Of a stretch of 64,000 bases of DNA, positions 44,458 through 57,692 are shown piece after piece. Under the pieces are notes generated by a model. The model was not told the origin of the DNA. It made no database searches and saw nothing but the letters and a program-made list of their open reading frames with translations. The translations under genes and the position numbers were made by a program. The stretch lies in contig CM069608.1 of assembly GCA_035771175.1 (NCBI GenBank), positions 27,100,519 to 27,164,518 of the forward strand. The letters are read 5' to 3'. Source of the stretch: Paratinospora sagittata (taxonomy: Eukaryota; Streptophyta; Magnoliopsida; Ranunculales; Menispermaceae). Within the stretch, counting starts at the first letter, position 1, and each line of letters begins with the position of its first letter.

Positions 44458-46423
44458 ATGTCCCCTATATGAACGATATTTTGATGATTACAAACCACAT
44501 TCTGTTTATACCAATATTGTATGCATAACACATCTAATCTTACATGAAGGTTTCAAAGATTCAATGATGCATTGTGAAAGTGCTATCAAGATCTATTTGA
44601 AGGCCATGATCGTTTGAAGATATATTTTATAGGATTAGAGTGTGTTTATGTTGTAGAACATCTTTTATCATATGATTTAGCAATATGCATGATTGCATGA
44701 TTTAGTCGAGTTGATTTTCGATCAATTACATTAAGCTTTTTTATGTTTGATTTGATCTGAAAGTACCGAGACTTTAATCGTGTTTATTGAGTTTTAAATG
44801 GAAAACCAAAGCCGTTTTTAAGTGTTCATTAGGACGCTAATGTCTCAGCGGCTCCCTTCTGGACTTGATAAGTCAAGACACTGATGAAACATTAGGATGC
44901 TGATAGAGTTTAAAGTTGAAACGTTAATATCCATCGGGACGCTTACTTCATCAGTAGCGCCCTCAGTGAGTCAATCATTGAACTTGTCAGGACATTGATT
45001 CAATATCAGTTCACCAACTGATTTCTGAGTTTTTTTAACTATTTAAATCTTTAAGGACATTGACAGTTAGAAGTTGGAAAACCTTCATGATACTACTTTA
45101 ACAGGAACGCCCTCACTTAAGAACCAACTTGGTAACTCTCAGGACGCTGATCGTTCTCCAGCGTACTTATCGATTTACGAGTTCAAACAAGTTAAAAACA
45201 TCAAGACGCTCATAACCTTATTAGTGCCCTTATGCTTTACTTGTTTTTAAACATGTCAGGATGTTAACTTTTGATTAGTGCTCTCATAACTTTTGTCATC
45301 TTTAATCGTTAAGTAAGTCAGGACGCTTACATTCTTGTAGCGCCCTCACTTCTCAGTTCATCAGGACGCTTATGATTCATGAGCACCCTTAAGGAACAAA
45401 ACGACAAAGTTGAGATTATGCGTCAGGATGCTAATCCAACATTGTCACAAAGCTAACACCTGCACCTTTTCAAAGAAACTTTTTCAGATTTGAGAAAAAA
45501 GTTTCAAAACTTTTTGAATCTTTTCAGAACGTTCAAATACTTTATCAGAACATTCCATTCTCATGAATGACCAGAAGATTCAGGTGCAGTTGCCGTAGTT
45601 GCATAGACTGAATCAAATCCTTTTTGAGAAAGAATGTGTTCATTGTTTTTGAAATAACTTTGTGCGCCAAATTCTTCAAGTTCATTGCGCCAGTATTGTT
45701 TCTATATATATGCTACCTTGGAGCAGGTCAAAAACATCGATCTATCTATCAAATACGAAAACTGAAAATCATTCAAAAAGTTTAACCATTTTCATTTGTG
45801 CAAAAACTTTTGGAAGTTAGTCTTCTATTTATTGTTTTAAACTCTCGATCTTTTTGAAATACATTAAGTCTTCTGGATTAGTTGATCTTCATCTATATCT
45901 TTTCAAAAATCCATTGAAGTGGACGAAAACTTTTTGAACCAGTTTTCAACTGAACTTCATCATACATACTTTACTGAATCTGTGGTAATAGAAGGTTCAA
46001 TCTAAAACTTTGTAAGTATCACTTTGATTCTAAGTAAATGGAATCATATCTCATATTGTAACTTGATTTTTGTGACTGGATAGTCATTGGTTTTGAGCAA
46101 GTGTTGCTCAAATTGTAACGATCATTTTCACACTCTGAAGTTGAGAAACAGTTATTCTTAAGCCCGTAAGTTGAGAAGGTGTAACGATTTGGTCTTCACC
46201 CATAAGAAGATCCTTAGTGAAGTTTGGACAAATCTTAACTGAGGAGGTTAGGTAGTCGATGTAGGCGAGGCTGAACCACTCTAAATCTTGTGTGCCTTAC
46301 TGTTATCGTGCCTGATTTACCATACTTGTTTAATCTGCTTTCATTATTTCATACATTCAAAAGAAAGGTTAAAATCTACTAAGTGTCCAATTCATCCCTT
46401 TCTTAGACACATCTGGGCCAACA
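44458..46423 (+). mobile_element. LTR D, SIRE/Maximus-like 5' LTR
   Basis: It begins near TGTCCCCTATATGAACG (44458) and ends CTGGGCCAACA at 46423, just before a primer site. It shares GATGATTACAAAC near the start and AACCACTCTAAATC near the end with LTR C. The middle (44830-45430) repeats CAGGACGCT and AGCGCCCTCA motifs many times. TCTATATATATGC near 45698 is a possible TATA box. The left boundary is estimated. Confidence 0.7.
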
Positions 46424-46425
46424 GT

Positions 46426-46437
46426 TGGTATCAGAAC
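46426..46437 (+). other. Primer-binding site of element D
   Basis: TGGTATCAGAAC, one change from the initiator Met-tRNA match, 3 bases after the LTR end. Confidence 0.85.
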
Positions 46438-46476
46438 AGGTTAACCATCAAAGTATCTAACAATCTTTGATTAAGT

Positions 46477-47403
46477 ATGGTAGGACAAAACGCAAATAAT
46501 GCTTATCTTTCAGGTGAAGGAAACTCCACCAACCAACCACCATTGTTCAAGAGAGATACTACTCACATAAACTAAGATTAGATTCTATCTTAAAGCCCAA
46601 GACTTAGAAATGTGGGATGTTGTGACAAATGGATGTCCAACACCTACAAAGACCGTAGATGGTATTAATGTCCCTAAGGAGTTAGATGAATAGAGTCCCA
46701 AAGAAAAGAAGAAAGAATTTTTGAACAATCAAGCTGTAAACATTTTGTTTTGTAGTTTGTTAGTAGAGAGTTTAATAGGGTTAGTTCTTGTGAAATAACT
46801 AAGGAAATTTTGGATAAGTTAGAGGTCACCCATGAAGGAACTTTGCAAGTCAAAAAGGCAAAATTCCAGATGCTAGTTGAAAAATATGAGACCTATAGGA
46901 TGGAGGAAACTGATTCTATAGCTGAGGCTATTGCTCGATTTACAATAAACATCAATGAGATGAAAAACTAAGGAAGAAGCTACAACCAAGAAGAAACCGT
47001 TAGAAAGTTTCTAAGAGGTCTACCTATAGCTTGGAAACCCAAGGCTAGGGCCATTGAAGAAGCCAAAAATCTGGCTGAATATACTTTTGATGAACTGTGT
47101 AGTTCATTAATGGTTCATGAAATGAAAGTAAAAGATAAGATGTGCCCGGTCAAGGTTAAGGAAAAAGAAAAAAAATCTATTGCCCTCAATGTTGAAACTG
47201 ATTCTGAAAATGACTCAGATTCAGAAGATGACATGACTATGTTATCTAGAAAATTCAACAGGTTGATTAGGAGAAAGGCTAAAAGTGGCTCTTACTCAAA
47301 GTTTCACAAAGGAAAGAAACCCGAGTCAAAACCTACAAAGTTGATTTGTTACAGCTGTAACAAACCTGGTCATGTAAAGAGTGAGTGTCCCACTAGACAT
47401 AAG
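46477..47403 (+). pseudogene. Element D gag, decayed and truncated by B1
   Basis: Begins MVGQNANNAYLSGEGNSTNQ and continues with SIRE-type gag segments in shifted frames (ILDKLEVTHEGT-like at 46808-46845, FLRGLPIAWKPKA at 47008-47045). The last 90 codons are open and include an acidic DSENDSDSEDDM stretch and the knuckle CYSCNKPGHVKSEC. The sequence stops abruptly at 47403, where LTR B1 begins. The rest of element D is not recognisable in the window. Confidence 0.85.
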
Positions 47404-49068
47404 TGTTGGCTTGATGACCCTTACCCTCTGTAGTTTTGATGATTCCAAACTATATTTTATGTTATCTAACTTGTGTGTTGGGTATGTTTTAGTTTAACAC
47501 ATAATAAGCCTTGAGATTAGAGACAGAGACAGTATACTCACCAAGTTTAGATCAAGATTGAAGTCCCAGAAGCAAGACTTCAAAGAACTCAAATGTGCAA
47601 ACAAGGTAAGTCAACTGGAGTCAAGATGAAAGTCAACCGAAGATCAAAACACAAGAACAGAATGTCTCAAAATATTGTAATTGCTTTAGATCTCTCTAGG
47701 TTGTAGGTTTCTTTCAGTGTTGATCAATCACTTGTCTTTATCGTGTTTTGCACCGAATCGAATTTCACTTTTATGTCATGAAGATTTTTCAAAAGCTTTT
47801 TTACTTTCTGATTCTACTTGAAGATTTAATCATGATTCGAATGGTTTCCATCGTTTTATCGATCATGGAACTTAAATGGTATTTTGGACATATATATGTT
47901 TCCCAAGAACTCGTAGAATGCATTCCTCCTTTGTGGAACGCACTCCAATACAAAAAATACATCTCATTTGCCTCTGACAAGTTGAAACACACTCTAACAG
48001 GGATAAACACGTTTCTGGCATAAGGCAAGAGTATGCATAACTGTCGGGTCTTGTGGAACGCATTCCAATTGTGTGAAACACGTTCTGGCAGTACAAAACC
48101 CAATTTCATGTGTTTTTGCCTTAGGCCTTGTAGAACGTGTTCCGGCTGGTTGACCAAAATATTGTATTTTTGTCTTGGGTCTTTTGGAATGTGTTCTAAC
48201 TTTCTGAAACGCGTTCCAGTTGGTTTGTGAAAATACACTATTTTCTCTCGGGCTTTATGAAACGCACTCTAGCAACTTGAAACACACTCCAACATATATT
48301 TCCATTTTTGCTCATTTTCGGGTTTTAAATTTGAACAACCATTATGGGCCATTGATTTCACTAATGCAATATTAAAACTTCTAATCCTAGCCATTCATGA
48401 TAGGTTTAGGGTTGTGAAACATGTTTTGCTGTAAAAACTTTCATTAACTCTTGTTTTCAAACTAAGAACTTTTATTATCATTTTAAAATTCATTTTGCTC
48501 TGCAACTGAACTTTCAAAGGCAACCGCCATTTGAGATTTGAACATACATAGTGATGCACGAGATTCTGGTATTTCTTCTTAACAAAATTGGTTCATTATC
48601 TTGAGTTTTATCACATATCTCATTTATGGTTTGTTTCGAGGTAATATCATTTTGGTTTTTTGATTTCTTGTTATGCCTGTTTTTCATATTATAGTGGCTG
48701 AGAAATCCTGTAAGATATCATTTAAGGTTGTAATTTTTGTTTTCTTGGAGTTTGTTCCCTTGTTGAGCAAATCTCCCTTTGACAATTGATGTATCATTGA
48801 AATCTAGCAAGTGTGCTAGTTGGGAAGATTCTCCTACGGAGGATCAATGTTTGTATTCGGTTTGATCCTCACCCGTGAAGCAGGATCGGTTTACTGAAGA
48901 GTTTAGGAAATCCTGGTCGTGGAGACTAGGTATGAAGGTAGGCTTATTGGGAAGCCGAAACACTATAAATCGTTGTGCATTGTCCACTTTATTGCTTTCT
49001 TCATATTCCTGTGCTATTACTTCACGTATATTAAATATTTGAGAAAGATCCTGAAAAATTCGCCAACA
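47404..49068 (+). mobile_element. LTR B1, 5' LTR of SIRE/Maximus-like element B1
   Basis: A 1665-bp LTR from TGTTGGC to GCCAACA, a perfect 7-bp inverted terminus. At 47915-48290 it contains a run of GGAACGCATTCC-like motifs. It is followed by CACCCAATT...TTGGGTG, which can form a hairpin, then the primer site. It is inserted into the gag of element D. Confidence 0.9.
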
Positions 49069-49100
49069 CCCAATTCACCGCCCCTTGGGTGTCTATCAAG

Positions 49101-49112
49101 TGGTATCAGAGC
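49101..49112 (+). other. Primer-binding site of element B1
   Basis: TGGTATCAGAGC, a perfect initiator Met-tRNA match, 32 bases after the LTR end, a spacing seen again in element B2. Confidence 0.9.
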
Positions 49113-49153
49113 GTGTTTTTCACTCAAAAGTATCTAACAATTCTTTTGAGATT

Positions 49154-50790
49154 ATGGTAGGAAATGATATTGTTAGAAGTGTTTTCAAGAAAGGATCATC
49201 ATCTCATCGACCACCCTTATTTGAAGGAGATAACTATCTCTGTTGGAAAACTTGGATGCGGTTCTATATTAGAGCACAAGGTGTGGAAATGTGGGACATA
49301 GTGACAAATGGGTTTCAACCACCTACTAAGATCGAGGATGGTTAAATTGTGATAAAGGCAAGGCACGATTGGTCGCCTCATGAAAAGAAATTGGAGCAAT
49401 TAAATGACCAAGCTATCAATATCCTATTTTGTATCTTGTCGGTAAATGAGTTTAACCGAGTAAGTGCTAGTACAACAACCAAAGAAATTTGGGACAAACT
49501 AGAGATTACTCATGAAGGTACCAAGCAAGTCAAGAAAGCTAAGTTGCGCTTTCTTGAAGTAGCATATGAAACCTTCAAGGTGAAAGAAGGTGAAGAAATC
49601 TCTGAGGGCATAACAAGATTCACCAAGATCATAAATAAAATAAAAAATCTCAGTGAAACTTATCCTCAAGCAAAAACAGTTGGCATATTTCTACGAGGAC
49701 TACTTAAAGAATGGGATCCAAAGGTCATAGCCATAGAAGAGGCAAAGAACCTTGGAGAGTACAACTTCGACGAGCTATGTGGATCACTAATGGTACATCA
49801 CATGAAACTGAAGGAAAGGAAAAAAGTTGTGCAAAAGGAAGAGGGCAAAAGAAAGAAAGATCTAGCTTTAAATGCAACACAAAATAATGTGGAAGAGACG
49901 TCCTCAGAAAATGACATTGATGACGAAGTGGCTATGCTCTCCAAAAGAATTAGCCGTATAGTGAGAAATGGAGGAAAAGGTGGACCAAGCTCAAGATTTC
50001 ATAAGAACAAAGAATTTGGTGCAAAACCAAATGAGTTAATATGTTTCGGGTGTAATAAGCTGGGGCATGTGAAAAACGAGTGTCCAAACAAGAAGAAGAA
50101 CACCTTCAATGATTGAAGAAAAGAAAAGAAGGTTCTCAAGGCAACATGGGATGACACATAATTCAACGAGCATGAGTCAGAATCTGATGATGAAAATGCC
50201 ATACTGTGTTTGATGGTAAACACAAAGGTAAAACTTTCTGACCCTGAAAATTTTGATGACTTTGATGATTTGGTAGATGATAATGATTTTATTATTGTGA
50301 AATGTCAATTAGACAAGGAAATCAGAAAGAACAAAAAACTGAAAAAGGCTTTGATCACAACCTTAGAGGAAATAGAGTCACATCTTGAGAGTAATGGTGC
50401 TCTAGAAGTTAACTTGGAAAAGGTTAGTGAGGAAAGATACACACTTAGAAAAAGTGTGGAAGATCTAATGTTTATCGTGACCAAGTTCACTAACAAACAT
50501 AAGATGTTAGACATCATGCTGAGTTCACAGAGATGTGTATTCAACAAAACCAGTTTAAGATATAATGTAGGACATAAACAAAAGACTTATGACCATGTAT
50601 TGACCAAAAGGCCTATTTGCCACCATTGCAATAAGCAAGGACACACTATAGTAGGATGCCCTATTATACACAAGAATAAGGGAAAATTTGCATGGATAAA
50701 AAAGTCCATCTTAAGCGATGCTAACCCTCAAGGACCCAAAATATTTTGGGTACCAAATTTAAAGATTTTTCATGTGATGCAGGATGGCTC
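49154..50790 (+). pseudogene. Element B1 gag, single frame with three stops, cut by B2
   Basis: From ATG at 49154 one frame runs without frameshift to 50790, broken only by TAA (49343-49345), TGA (50114-50116) and a TAA near 50160. It reads HRPPLFEGDNYLCWKTWMRF, EIWDKLEITHEGTKQVKKAK and FLRGLLKEWDPK, all SIRE-type gag. Two knuckles follow: CFGCNKLGHVKNEC and, near 50620-50660, CHHCNKQGHTIVGC. A putative coiled coil lies between (50330-50500). The coding sequence ends at GGATGGCTC, exactly where LTR B2 starts; the intact B2 copy continues CAAGCATGAATCATGG there. Confidence 0.9.
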
Positions 50791-52443
50791 TGTTGGCTTA
50801 GTGACCTTCACCCTTTTGCACTTTTGATGATTCTAAACGATATTTTATGTTATCTAACTTGTGTGTTTAGCATGTTTCAGTTTAATGTGTTATAAGTCTT
50901 AAAGTCAGAAACAGAAATAGTACACTCATTAAGCGTAAAAGTTCCAAAAGCAAGTCCTGAAGCACAAATACCAAGGAGCTCTAATGTGTAAACAAAGCAA
51001 GTTAACTAAAGTCAAGACAAAGCTCAACTAAAGTCAACAGAAGATCAAAGCAGAAGAATGGAACGCCTCAAAACATTGTAATTGCTTTAGATCTTTCTAG
51101 GTTGTAAGTTTCTTTCAGTAACTGATCAGCCACTTATCCTTATCGCGTGTTTAACCGAATCGAATTCTACTTCTCAAAGTTTTTAACCCTTTGATCTTAC
51201 TTGAAGATTTAACCGTGCTTTAACTTGGTTTCTATCGTTTTATCGCTCATAGAACTTAAGCGGTATTCTGGATATGTATACAATTCCCAAGAACCCGTGG
51301 AATGCATTCCTACTCTGTGGAACACACTCCTGTAGCAAAAACACATCTCATTTGCCTCTGTCAAGCTGAAACTCACTCCAGCAGGGAGAAACATGTTTCA
51401 GGCACAAAGCAAAGAGTGTGAATAACTCTCGGGTCTTTTAAAACGGGTTTCAGCTATACACAACCCAGTTTAATGTGTTTTTGCCTCGGGCTCTGTAAAA
51501 CACGTTCCAGCTGGGTTGACAAGAAATATGCATTTTTATCTCGGGTCTCGTGAAACATGTTTTAGCCTTCTGAAACACGTTCTAGCTGGTGTGTGAAATT
51601 GTGTTATTTTCTCTCGGGCTTCATGCAACGCACTCCACTTCCCTGAAACGTACTCCAGCCTGTTTTTTTTTTTTCATTTTTGCTCATTTTTCATATTTTA
51701 AACTTGAGCAACCATTGTGGGCCATTAATTTCACTAATACATGATTAAATCTTTTAATCCAGGCCACTCATGATAGGTTTAGGGTTTTGAACCATATTTT
51801 TCTATTTAAACAATCATTAAACCCTATTCTAAGGACTAAGAACTTTTAAAATCATTTATGAAACTATTTTTGCTCTGCAACTAAAGGCAGCCACCATTGA
51901 TGATTTGAATACACATGCTGATGCACTAAGATTCTGGTATTTTCATTTTAACAAAAGTTGTTCATCATCTTGACCTCTATTACATATCTCGTTTCTGGTT
52001 CGTTTCGAGGTAATATCATTTTGATTATTCGATTTTCTGCCGTGCATGCTTTTAGTATTAAAGTGGCTGAGAAATTCTGTAAGAGATTATCTAAAGTTGT
52101 ACTTCATTCTTTTCTTGGAGATTGTTTCCTTGTTGAACAAATTTCCTGTTGATTAATTGTTGTGTCATTGAAATCTAGCAAGTGTGCTAGTTAGGAAGAT
52201 TCTCCTGCTGAGAATCAAAGTTTGTATTCGGTTTGATCCTCACCCGTGAAATAGGATCAGTTTAGTGAAAGGTTTGGGAAATCCTAGTCGGGGAGACTAG
52301 GTAGTGGAAGTAGGCTTATTGGGAAGCCGAACCACTATATATCGCTCCGCATTCTCCACTTTATTGATTTATTTACATTACTGCGTTATTGCTTGTTCAT
52401 GTATATTAATTGTTTGAGAAAGATCCTGAAAAATCCGCCAACA
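50791..52443 (+). mobile_element. LTR B2, 5' LTR of SIRE/Maximus-like element B2
   Basis: 1653 bp, TGTTGGC to GCCAACA, homologous to LTR B1 along its length but with many substitutions and small indels. It is therefore from a separate element, not the sister LTR of B1. GGAACACACTCC-type motifs recur at about 51297-51660. Confidence 0.9.
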
Positions 52444-52476
52444 CCCAATTTACCCCCCTTTTGGGTGTCTATCAAG

Positions 52477-52488
52477 TGGTATCAGAGC
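52477..52488 (+). other. Primer-binding site of element B2
   Basis: TGGTATCAGAGC, perfect initiator Met-tRNA match, 33 bases after the LTR end. Confidence 0.9.
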
Positions 52489-52529
52489 GAGTTTTTTACT
52501 CAAAAGTATCTAACAATTCTTTTGAGATC

Positions 52530-54146
52530 ATGACAGGAAGTGATATTGTTAGGAGTGTCTTCAAGGAAGGATCATCATCCCACCGACCACCACTATTTGA
52601 AGGAGATAACTATCTCTGCTGGAAAACTCGGATGTGTTTCTATATTAGAGCGCAAGGTGTGGAAATGTAGGACATAGTGACAAATGGGTTCCAACCACCT
52701 ACAAAGATTGAGGATGGTGAAATTGTGATGGAAACAAGGCATGATTGGTTGCCTCATGAAAAAAAACTGGAACAACTAAATGACCAAGCCATAAATATCT
52801 TGTTTTGCAGCCTGCCAGTAAATGAGTTTAATCGAGTGAGTGCTAGTACAACAACCAAAGAAATTTGGGATAAACTTGAGGTTACTCATGAAGGTACCAA
52901 GCAAGTCAAGGAAACAAAGTTGCGCATCCTTGAAGAAGCATATGAAACCTTCGAGGTGAAGAAATATTTGAGGGTATAACAAGGTTTACCAAGATTATAA
53001 ATGAAATCAAAAATCTCGGTGAAACCTATCCTCAAGCAAAAATAGTTGGGAAGTTTTTACGAGGATTACCTAAAGAATGGGATCCAAAGGTCACAGCTAT
53101 AGAAGAGGCAAAGAACCTTGGAGAATATACTTCCGACAAGCTATGTGGATCACTGATGGTAAATCAAATGAAGCTGAAGAAAAGGAAAAAAAGTTGTGCA
53201 AAAAGAAGAGAGCAAAACGAAGAAAGATCTAGCTCTAAATGTGACACAGATCAATATAAAAGAGACATCCTTAGAAAATAACACTGATGATGAAGTGGCT
53301 ATGCTCTCCAAAAAACTTAGCCGCATAGTAAGAAAAAGAGGAAAAGGTGGACCAAGCTCAAAATTTCATAAGAACAAAAAGTTTAGTGCAAAATTGAACG
53401 AGTTAATATGTTTCAGATGCAATAAGCCGGGGCATGTGAAGAGCGAGTGTCCAATCAAGAAGAAGAACACCTTCAATGATAGAAGAAAAAAAAAGAAGGT
53501 TCTCAAGGCAACATGAGATGACAGATCATCTGGCGAGCATGAGTCAAAATCTGATGAGAGAAGGCAATATTGTGTTTGATGGCAAATATCAAGGTAAAAC
53601 TTTCTGACCTTGAAAATTTTGATGACTTCGATGATTTAGTAGATGATAATGATCTTAGTCTTGTAAAAAGTCAATTAGACAAGGAAATTAGAAGAAACAA
53701 AACTGAAAAAGGCTTTGATCACAACCTTAGAAGAAATAGAGTCGCATCTTGAGAGCAATGGTGCTCTAGAAGTGAATCTTGAAAAGGTTAGTGAGGAAAG
53801 AGACACACTTAGAAAAAGTGTGGAAGATCTAACGTCTATAGTGACCAAGTTCACTAATGGATAGAAGATGTTTGACATGATGTTGAGTTCACAGAGATGT
53901 GCATTCAACAAAGCCAATCTAGGATATAGTGTAGGACATAAACAAAGAACCTATGACCATGTACTGACTAAAAGGCCTATTTGCCACCGTTGCAATCGGC
54001 AAGGACACACCGTAGTAAGATGCCCTATCATCCACAAACATAAGGGAAAATTAGCATGGATAGAAAAATCCATCTTAAGTGATGCTAACCCTCAAGGACC
54101 CAAAAGGTTTTGGGTACTAAAATCAAAGATATTTCTTGTGATGTAG
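52530..54146 (+). pseudogene. Element B2 gag
   Basis: The ATG at 52530 opens MTGSDIVRSVFKEGSSSHRP. A TAG at 52668-52670 replaces the expected tryptophan after GVEM. The gag domain continues (TTKEIWDKLEVTHEGTKQVK), with a frame change near 52960 and others near 53200-53560. Knuckles are CFRCNKPGHVKSEC (about 53410) and CHRCNRQGHTVVRC (about 53985). A large SIRE-type gag with two knuckles and a coiled-coil spacer is expected of this lineage. Closely similar to B1 gag. Confidence 0.9.
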
Positions 54147-55212
54147 GATGGCTCCAAGCATGAATCATGGTATCTGGATAGCGGGTGTTCTAGGCATATG
54201 ATCAGTGATAGATCAAAATTTTTGAGTCTTACTCATAAAGATGGATGAGTTGTCACATTTGGAGACAATAACAAAAGAAAGATCACTGGTGTCAGCAAAA
54301 TAGGTAACAACTCTTTAACCATATCTGATGTTCTTTTGTTGATGGCCTGAAGCATAACCTCTTGAGCATTAGCTAATTGTGTGACAAGGGGTATGCCATT
54401 TTGTTTGAAGCAACAAGATGTGTTGTAAAACATGATGATGATAGTATTGCTTTTATTGCTTCTAGAGATAAAAATGTGTATGTTTGAGTACAATTCATCA
54501 TAATGATGCATGGTTGTGGCATAGAAGATTAGCTCATATAGGCATGGACAACATCTTTAGACTTTCCAAATTTGATCTTGCTCGAGGCATCCCCAAAGGG
54601 GTGTATTTGAAGAAAAAAGTATGTGAACCTTGTCAACTAGGCCAACACCCAAAATCCTCTTTTAAGAGCAAAAGCAAGAACTCCATATCTAGAGCATTAG
54701 AACTTATTCATATGGGTCTGTTCGGACCCACACGTACACTTAGTTTAGGTGGAAAATCATATTGCTTTGTGATTATGGACGACTTCACTAGATTTACGTG
54801 GGTTTACTTTTTAGCTCATAAGCATGAGGCATTTGATGTGTTTGTAAAATTATGTTCACATGTTGAAAATCAGAAGGGCTTTAAGATCACTATTATTAGA
54901 AGTGACAGGGGTGGAGAGTTTGCTAATAAAAGTCTTGAAGACTTCTGTAACAAACGAGGATACACCCATCATCTTTCATTTCCCAAAACTTCACAGCGAA
55001 ATGAAGTTGTTGAAAGGAAGAACCGAACCCTTCAGGAAATCTACAGGACCATGTTATGTGAATACAACGTGACAAAATACTTTTGGGTTGAAACCATAAA
55101 CACTACATGCTATGTGATGAATAAGACTATGATTAGAAAGAAGTTAAATAAAACTCCTAATGAATTGTGGAAGGATAGAAAACCTAGCATAAGCCATTTT
55201 CGAGTGTTTTGA
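54147..55212 (+). pseudogene. Element B2 protease and integrase
   Basis: The protease motif WYLDSGCSRHM lies near 54170-54200, followed by two stops. An open frame 54484-55212 (242 codons) holds pre-integrase LWHRRLAHIGMDNI and CEPCQLG, then the integrase core. There the usual HxDLFGP reads HMGLFGP, so the first catalytic Asp is Gly. The second (IIRSDRGGEF) and the Glu (VVERKNRTLQE) remain. It stops at 55210-55212. Sequence 55213-55640 continues the integrase tail and RT linker with further stops. Confidence 0.9.
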
Positions 55213-55639
55213 TGTAAATGCTACATCTTAAATGATAAAGACAACTTAGATAAGTTTGATCCAAAATCTGAGGTAGGCATATTTCTAGGATATTCCTCTC
55301 ATAGCAAGGCATACAGGGTATTCAACAAATCATCTAAGACAATTGAGGAATCAATCCATATAAAATTCAATGAAGTCAACCCAGAGTGCTATTAGAAAAG
55401 GAATTAGAGAAAATAGATCTTGATGACGATGAGGACCTCATTCCATTAAAGGAACATGAGAATTGAGAGACAAGTGAGGAAGATAGAAATGAATCCACCA
55501 TAGAACCTCCTAAGAATTCTAGATTACTCATAGGTCATCCCACAGATCAAATCATAGGTGATCCAACTAGAGGAGTAACTACTAGAGCATCCGTTAGTCG
55601 AGATCAAGGGCATGTAGCCTTTGTCTCCCAAATAGAGCC

Positions 55640-57116
55640 AACCAAGGTTGAGGAAGCCTTAGGTGATGAGTTTTGGATTTTGGCTATGCAAGAGGAATTA
55701 AGACACTTTGTAAGAAACAAAGTGTGGGAACTTGTTCCTAGACCTAGTCATCACACAGTCATTGGAACAAAATGGGTCTTTAGGAACAAGAAAAATGAAC
55801 GAGGAGAAATCATTAGAAATAAGACAAGATTGGTTGCATATGGGTACAACCAAGAGGAAGGAATAGACTATGAAGAGGCATTTGCACCTGTAGCAAGACT
55901 AGAAGCAATTCGAATGTTACTAGTTTATGCTTGCTATAAGGATTTCCCACTATACCAAATGGACATCAAAAACACGATTTTAAACGGCTTCATAAATTAA
56001 GAGGTATACATGGAGCAACCGCTCGACTTTGAGGACTCTCAAAGACCAAATCAGGTTTTATCGCCTTCACAAAGCCTTATATGAATTAAGGTAAGCACCT
56101 AGAGCATGGTATGACAGACTAAGTTCTTTCCTGTTAGAGCACGACTTTAAGAAAGGAAAGCTAGATTCAACCTTGTTTATTAAAAACAAAGGTGAGGATA
56201 TGCTATTGGTGCAGATTTATGTTGATGACATCATCTTTGGTGCCTCGAACAAATCACTTTGTGAGGAATTTTCTTCAATTATGGCAAGTGAGTGTGAGAT
56301 GAGTATGATGGAAGAGTTGAATTACTTCGTTGGCTTACAAATCAAACAAACGAAGAATGGGATATTCTTAAGCCAGTCAAAGTATTCAAGAGATATGATA
56401 AAGAAATTCAAGTTTGAAAACTTGAAATCAAGTGACACTCCTTGCAGCTCATCCATCAAAATGGATAAAGATGTGACCGAAAAATCGGTAGATGCAAAGA
56501 TGTATCGAGGGATGATGGGTAATTTGTCGTATCTAACATCAAATTGATCGGACATCATGTTTAGCGTATGTTTGTGTGCTCGATTTCAGTCTGATCCGAG
56601 GTAATCCCACCTTAAATGCGTAAAAAGAATATTTAGATACATAAGTGGAACACTAGATGTGGGAATTTGGTATAATAAGAGTACATCATTCGATCTTCGT
56701 AGCTTTGTTGATTCCGACTATGCAGGCAGTCTAGTTGATCGAAAAAGTACATTTGGTTTTTGCCACTTCTTAGGAAGTTCATTGATTTCTTGGTATAGCA
56801 AGAAACAGAACTCTGTAGCCTTATCTATCGTCGAAGCGGAATACGTGGCAGCCAGAAGTTGTTGTGCCAAGTTTTATACATGAAACAACAACTATCCGAT
56901 TACCAAATTCATGTTGAATGTGCATATATCTTTTGTCACAACACCAGTGCAATTAATATTTCCAAAAATCAAGTGTTGCACTCAAGAACTAAGCACATTG
57001 AGATTCAACATCACTTTCTTCGAGATCATGTACACAAAGGAGATGCCAAGCTCATACACATAGGTACTAAAGATCAAGTAGCCGATATACTCACAAAACC
57101 ACTGCCTAAAGATTAG
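55640..57116 (+). pseudogene. Element B2 reverse transcriptase and RNase H
   Basis: The RT begins around 55680 ([20 protein letters not shown]) with [18 protein letters not shown] and [15 protein letters not shown], then TAA. The catalytic YVDDIIFGASN is near 56217-56250. RNase H follows after TGA near 56547: SFVDSDYAGSLVDRKSTFGF, SIVEAEYVAA and RTKHIEIQHHFLRD, ending VADILTKPLPKD at 57116. There are several stops and frame changes; two are CGA/TGG-type transitions. Confidence 0.9.
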
Positions 57117-57692
57117 TTTATCTTAATCCGACGTGAATTAGGCCTGTTCATGGAAATTGACATATGAAAGCATTGGCATTGTTCTCGCTCAACTTGAGTA
57201 ATTAATTATGATCATGAAGGTTTCAATAGCCTAATTATCATTAATAATGACGCTAAGTGATACTAGCGTTATCAAAATGCATGTTATACCCAATTTCCCT
57301 CGAATAATTAAAGAAATAATCTGAAAAGTCCAGAAATGAGGAAAACTGGGTGAAACGCATTTCACCAAGGCCGAGCCCCCAGTGCTGTGAAAAGAGGGTG
57401 CTGAAATACGTTTCAGTTGGGCCGAGGTGGGTTTATAACCCATGATATAGGTTAAACGCGCTTCATTTGCACTCCAACGCGTTCCACCTCTTTCCTTCGC
57501 CCCAATTTGAGTTCCATCTCTCTCTCTCTCTCGCGTACGACGATCATTTTCTTCTCGAAAATAGGCGTTCGAAAGCTTGCGGGACATCCTCCGACACTTC
57601 TACTGTCTTTTTCTTCGCTTTTTATTGCGCCATTGTTAAGTTCGCGCTAAAACTACTTTGTTTGGTAACTTGCATATCAAGTGTTTGACAAA
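57117..57692 (+). other. Spacer between pol and env-like ORF, with palindrome-like motifs
   Basis: No ORF of its own. 57350-57490 contains GAAACGCATTTCACC, TAAACGCGCTTCATT and CAACGCGTTCCACC, versions of the motif also arrayed in the LTRs of this family. A short CT tract is at about 57519-57531. Confidence 0.6.
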
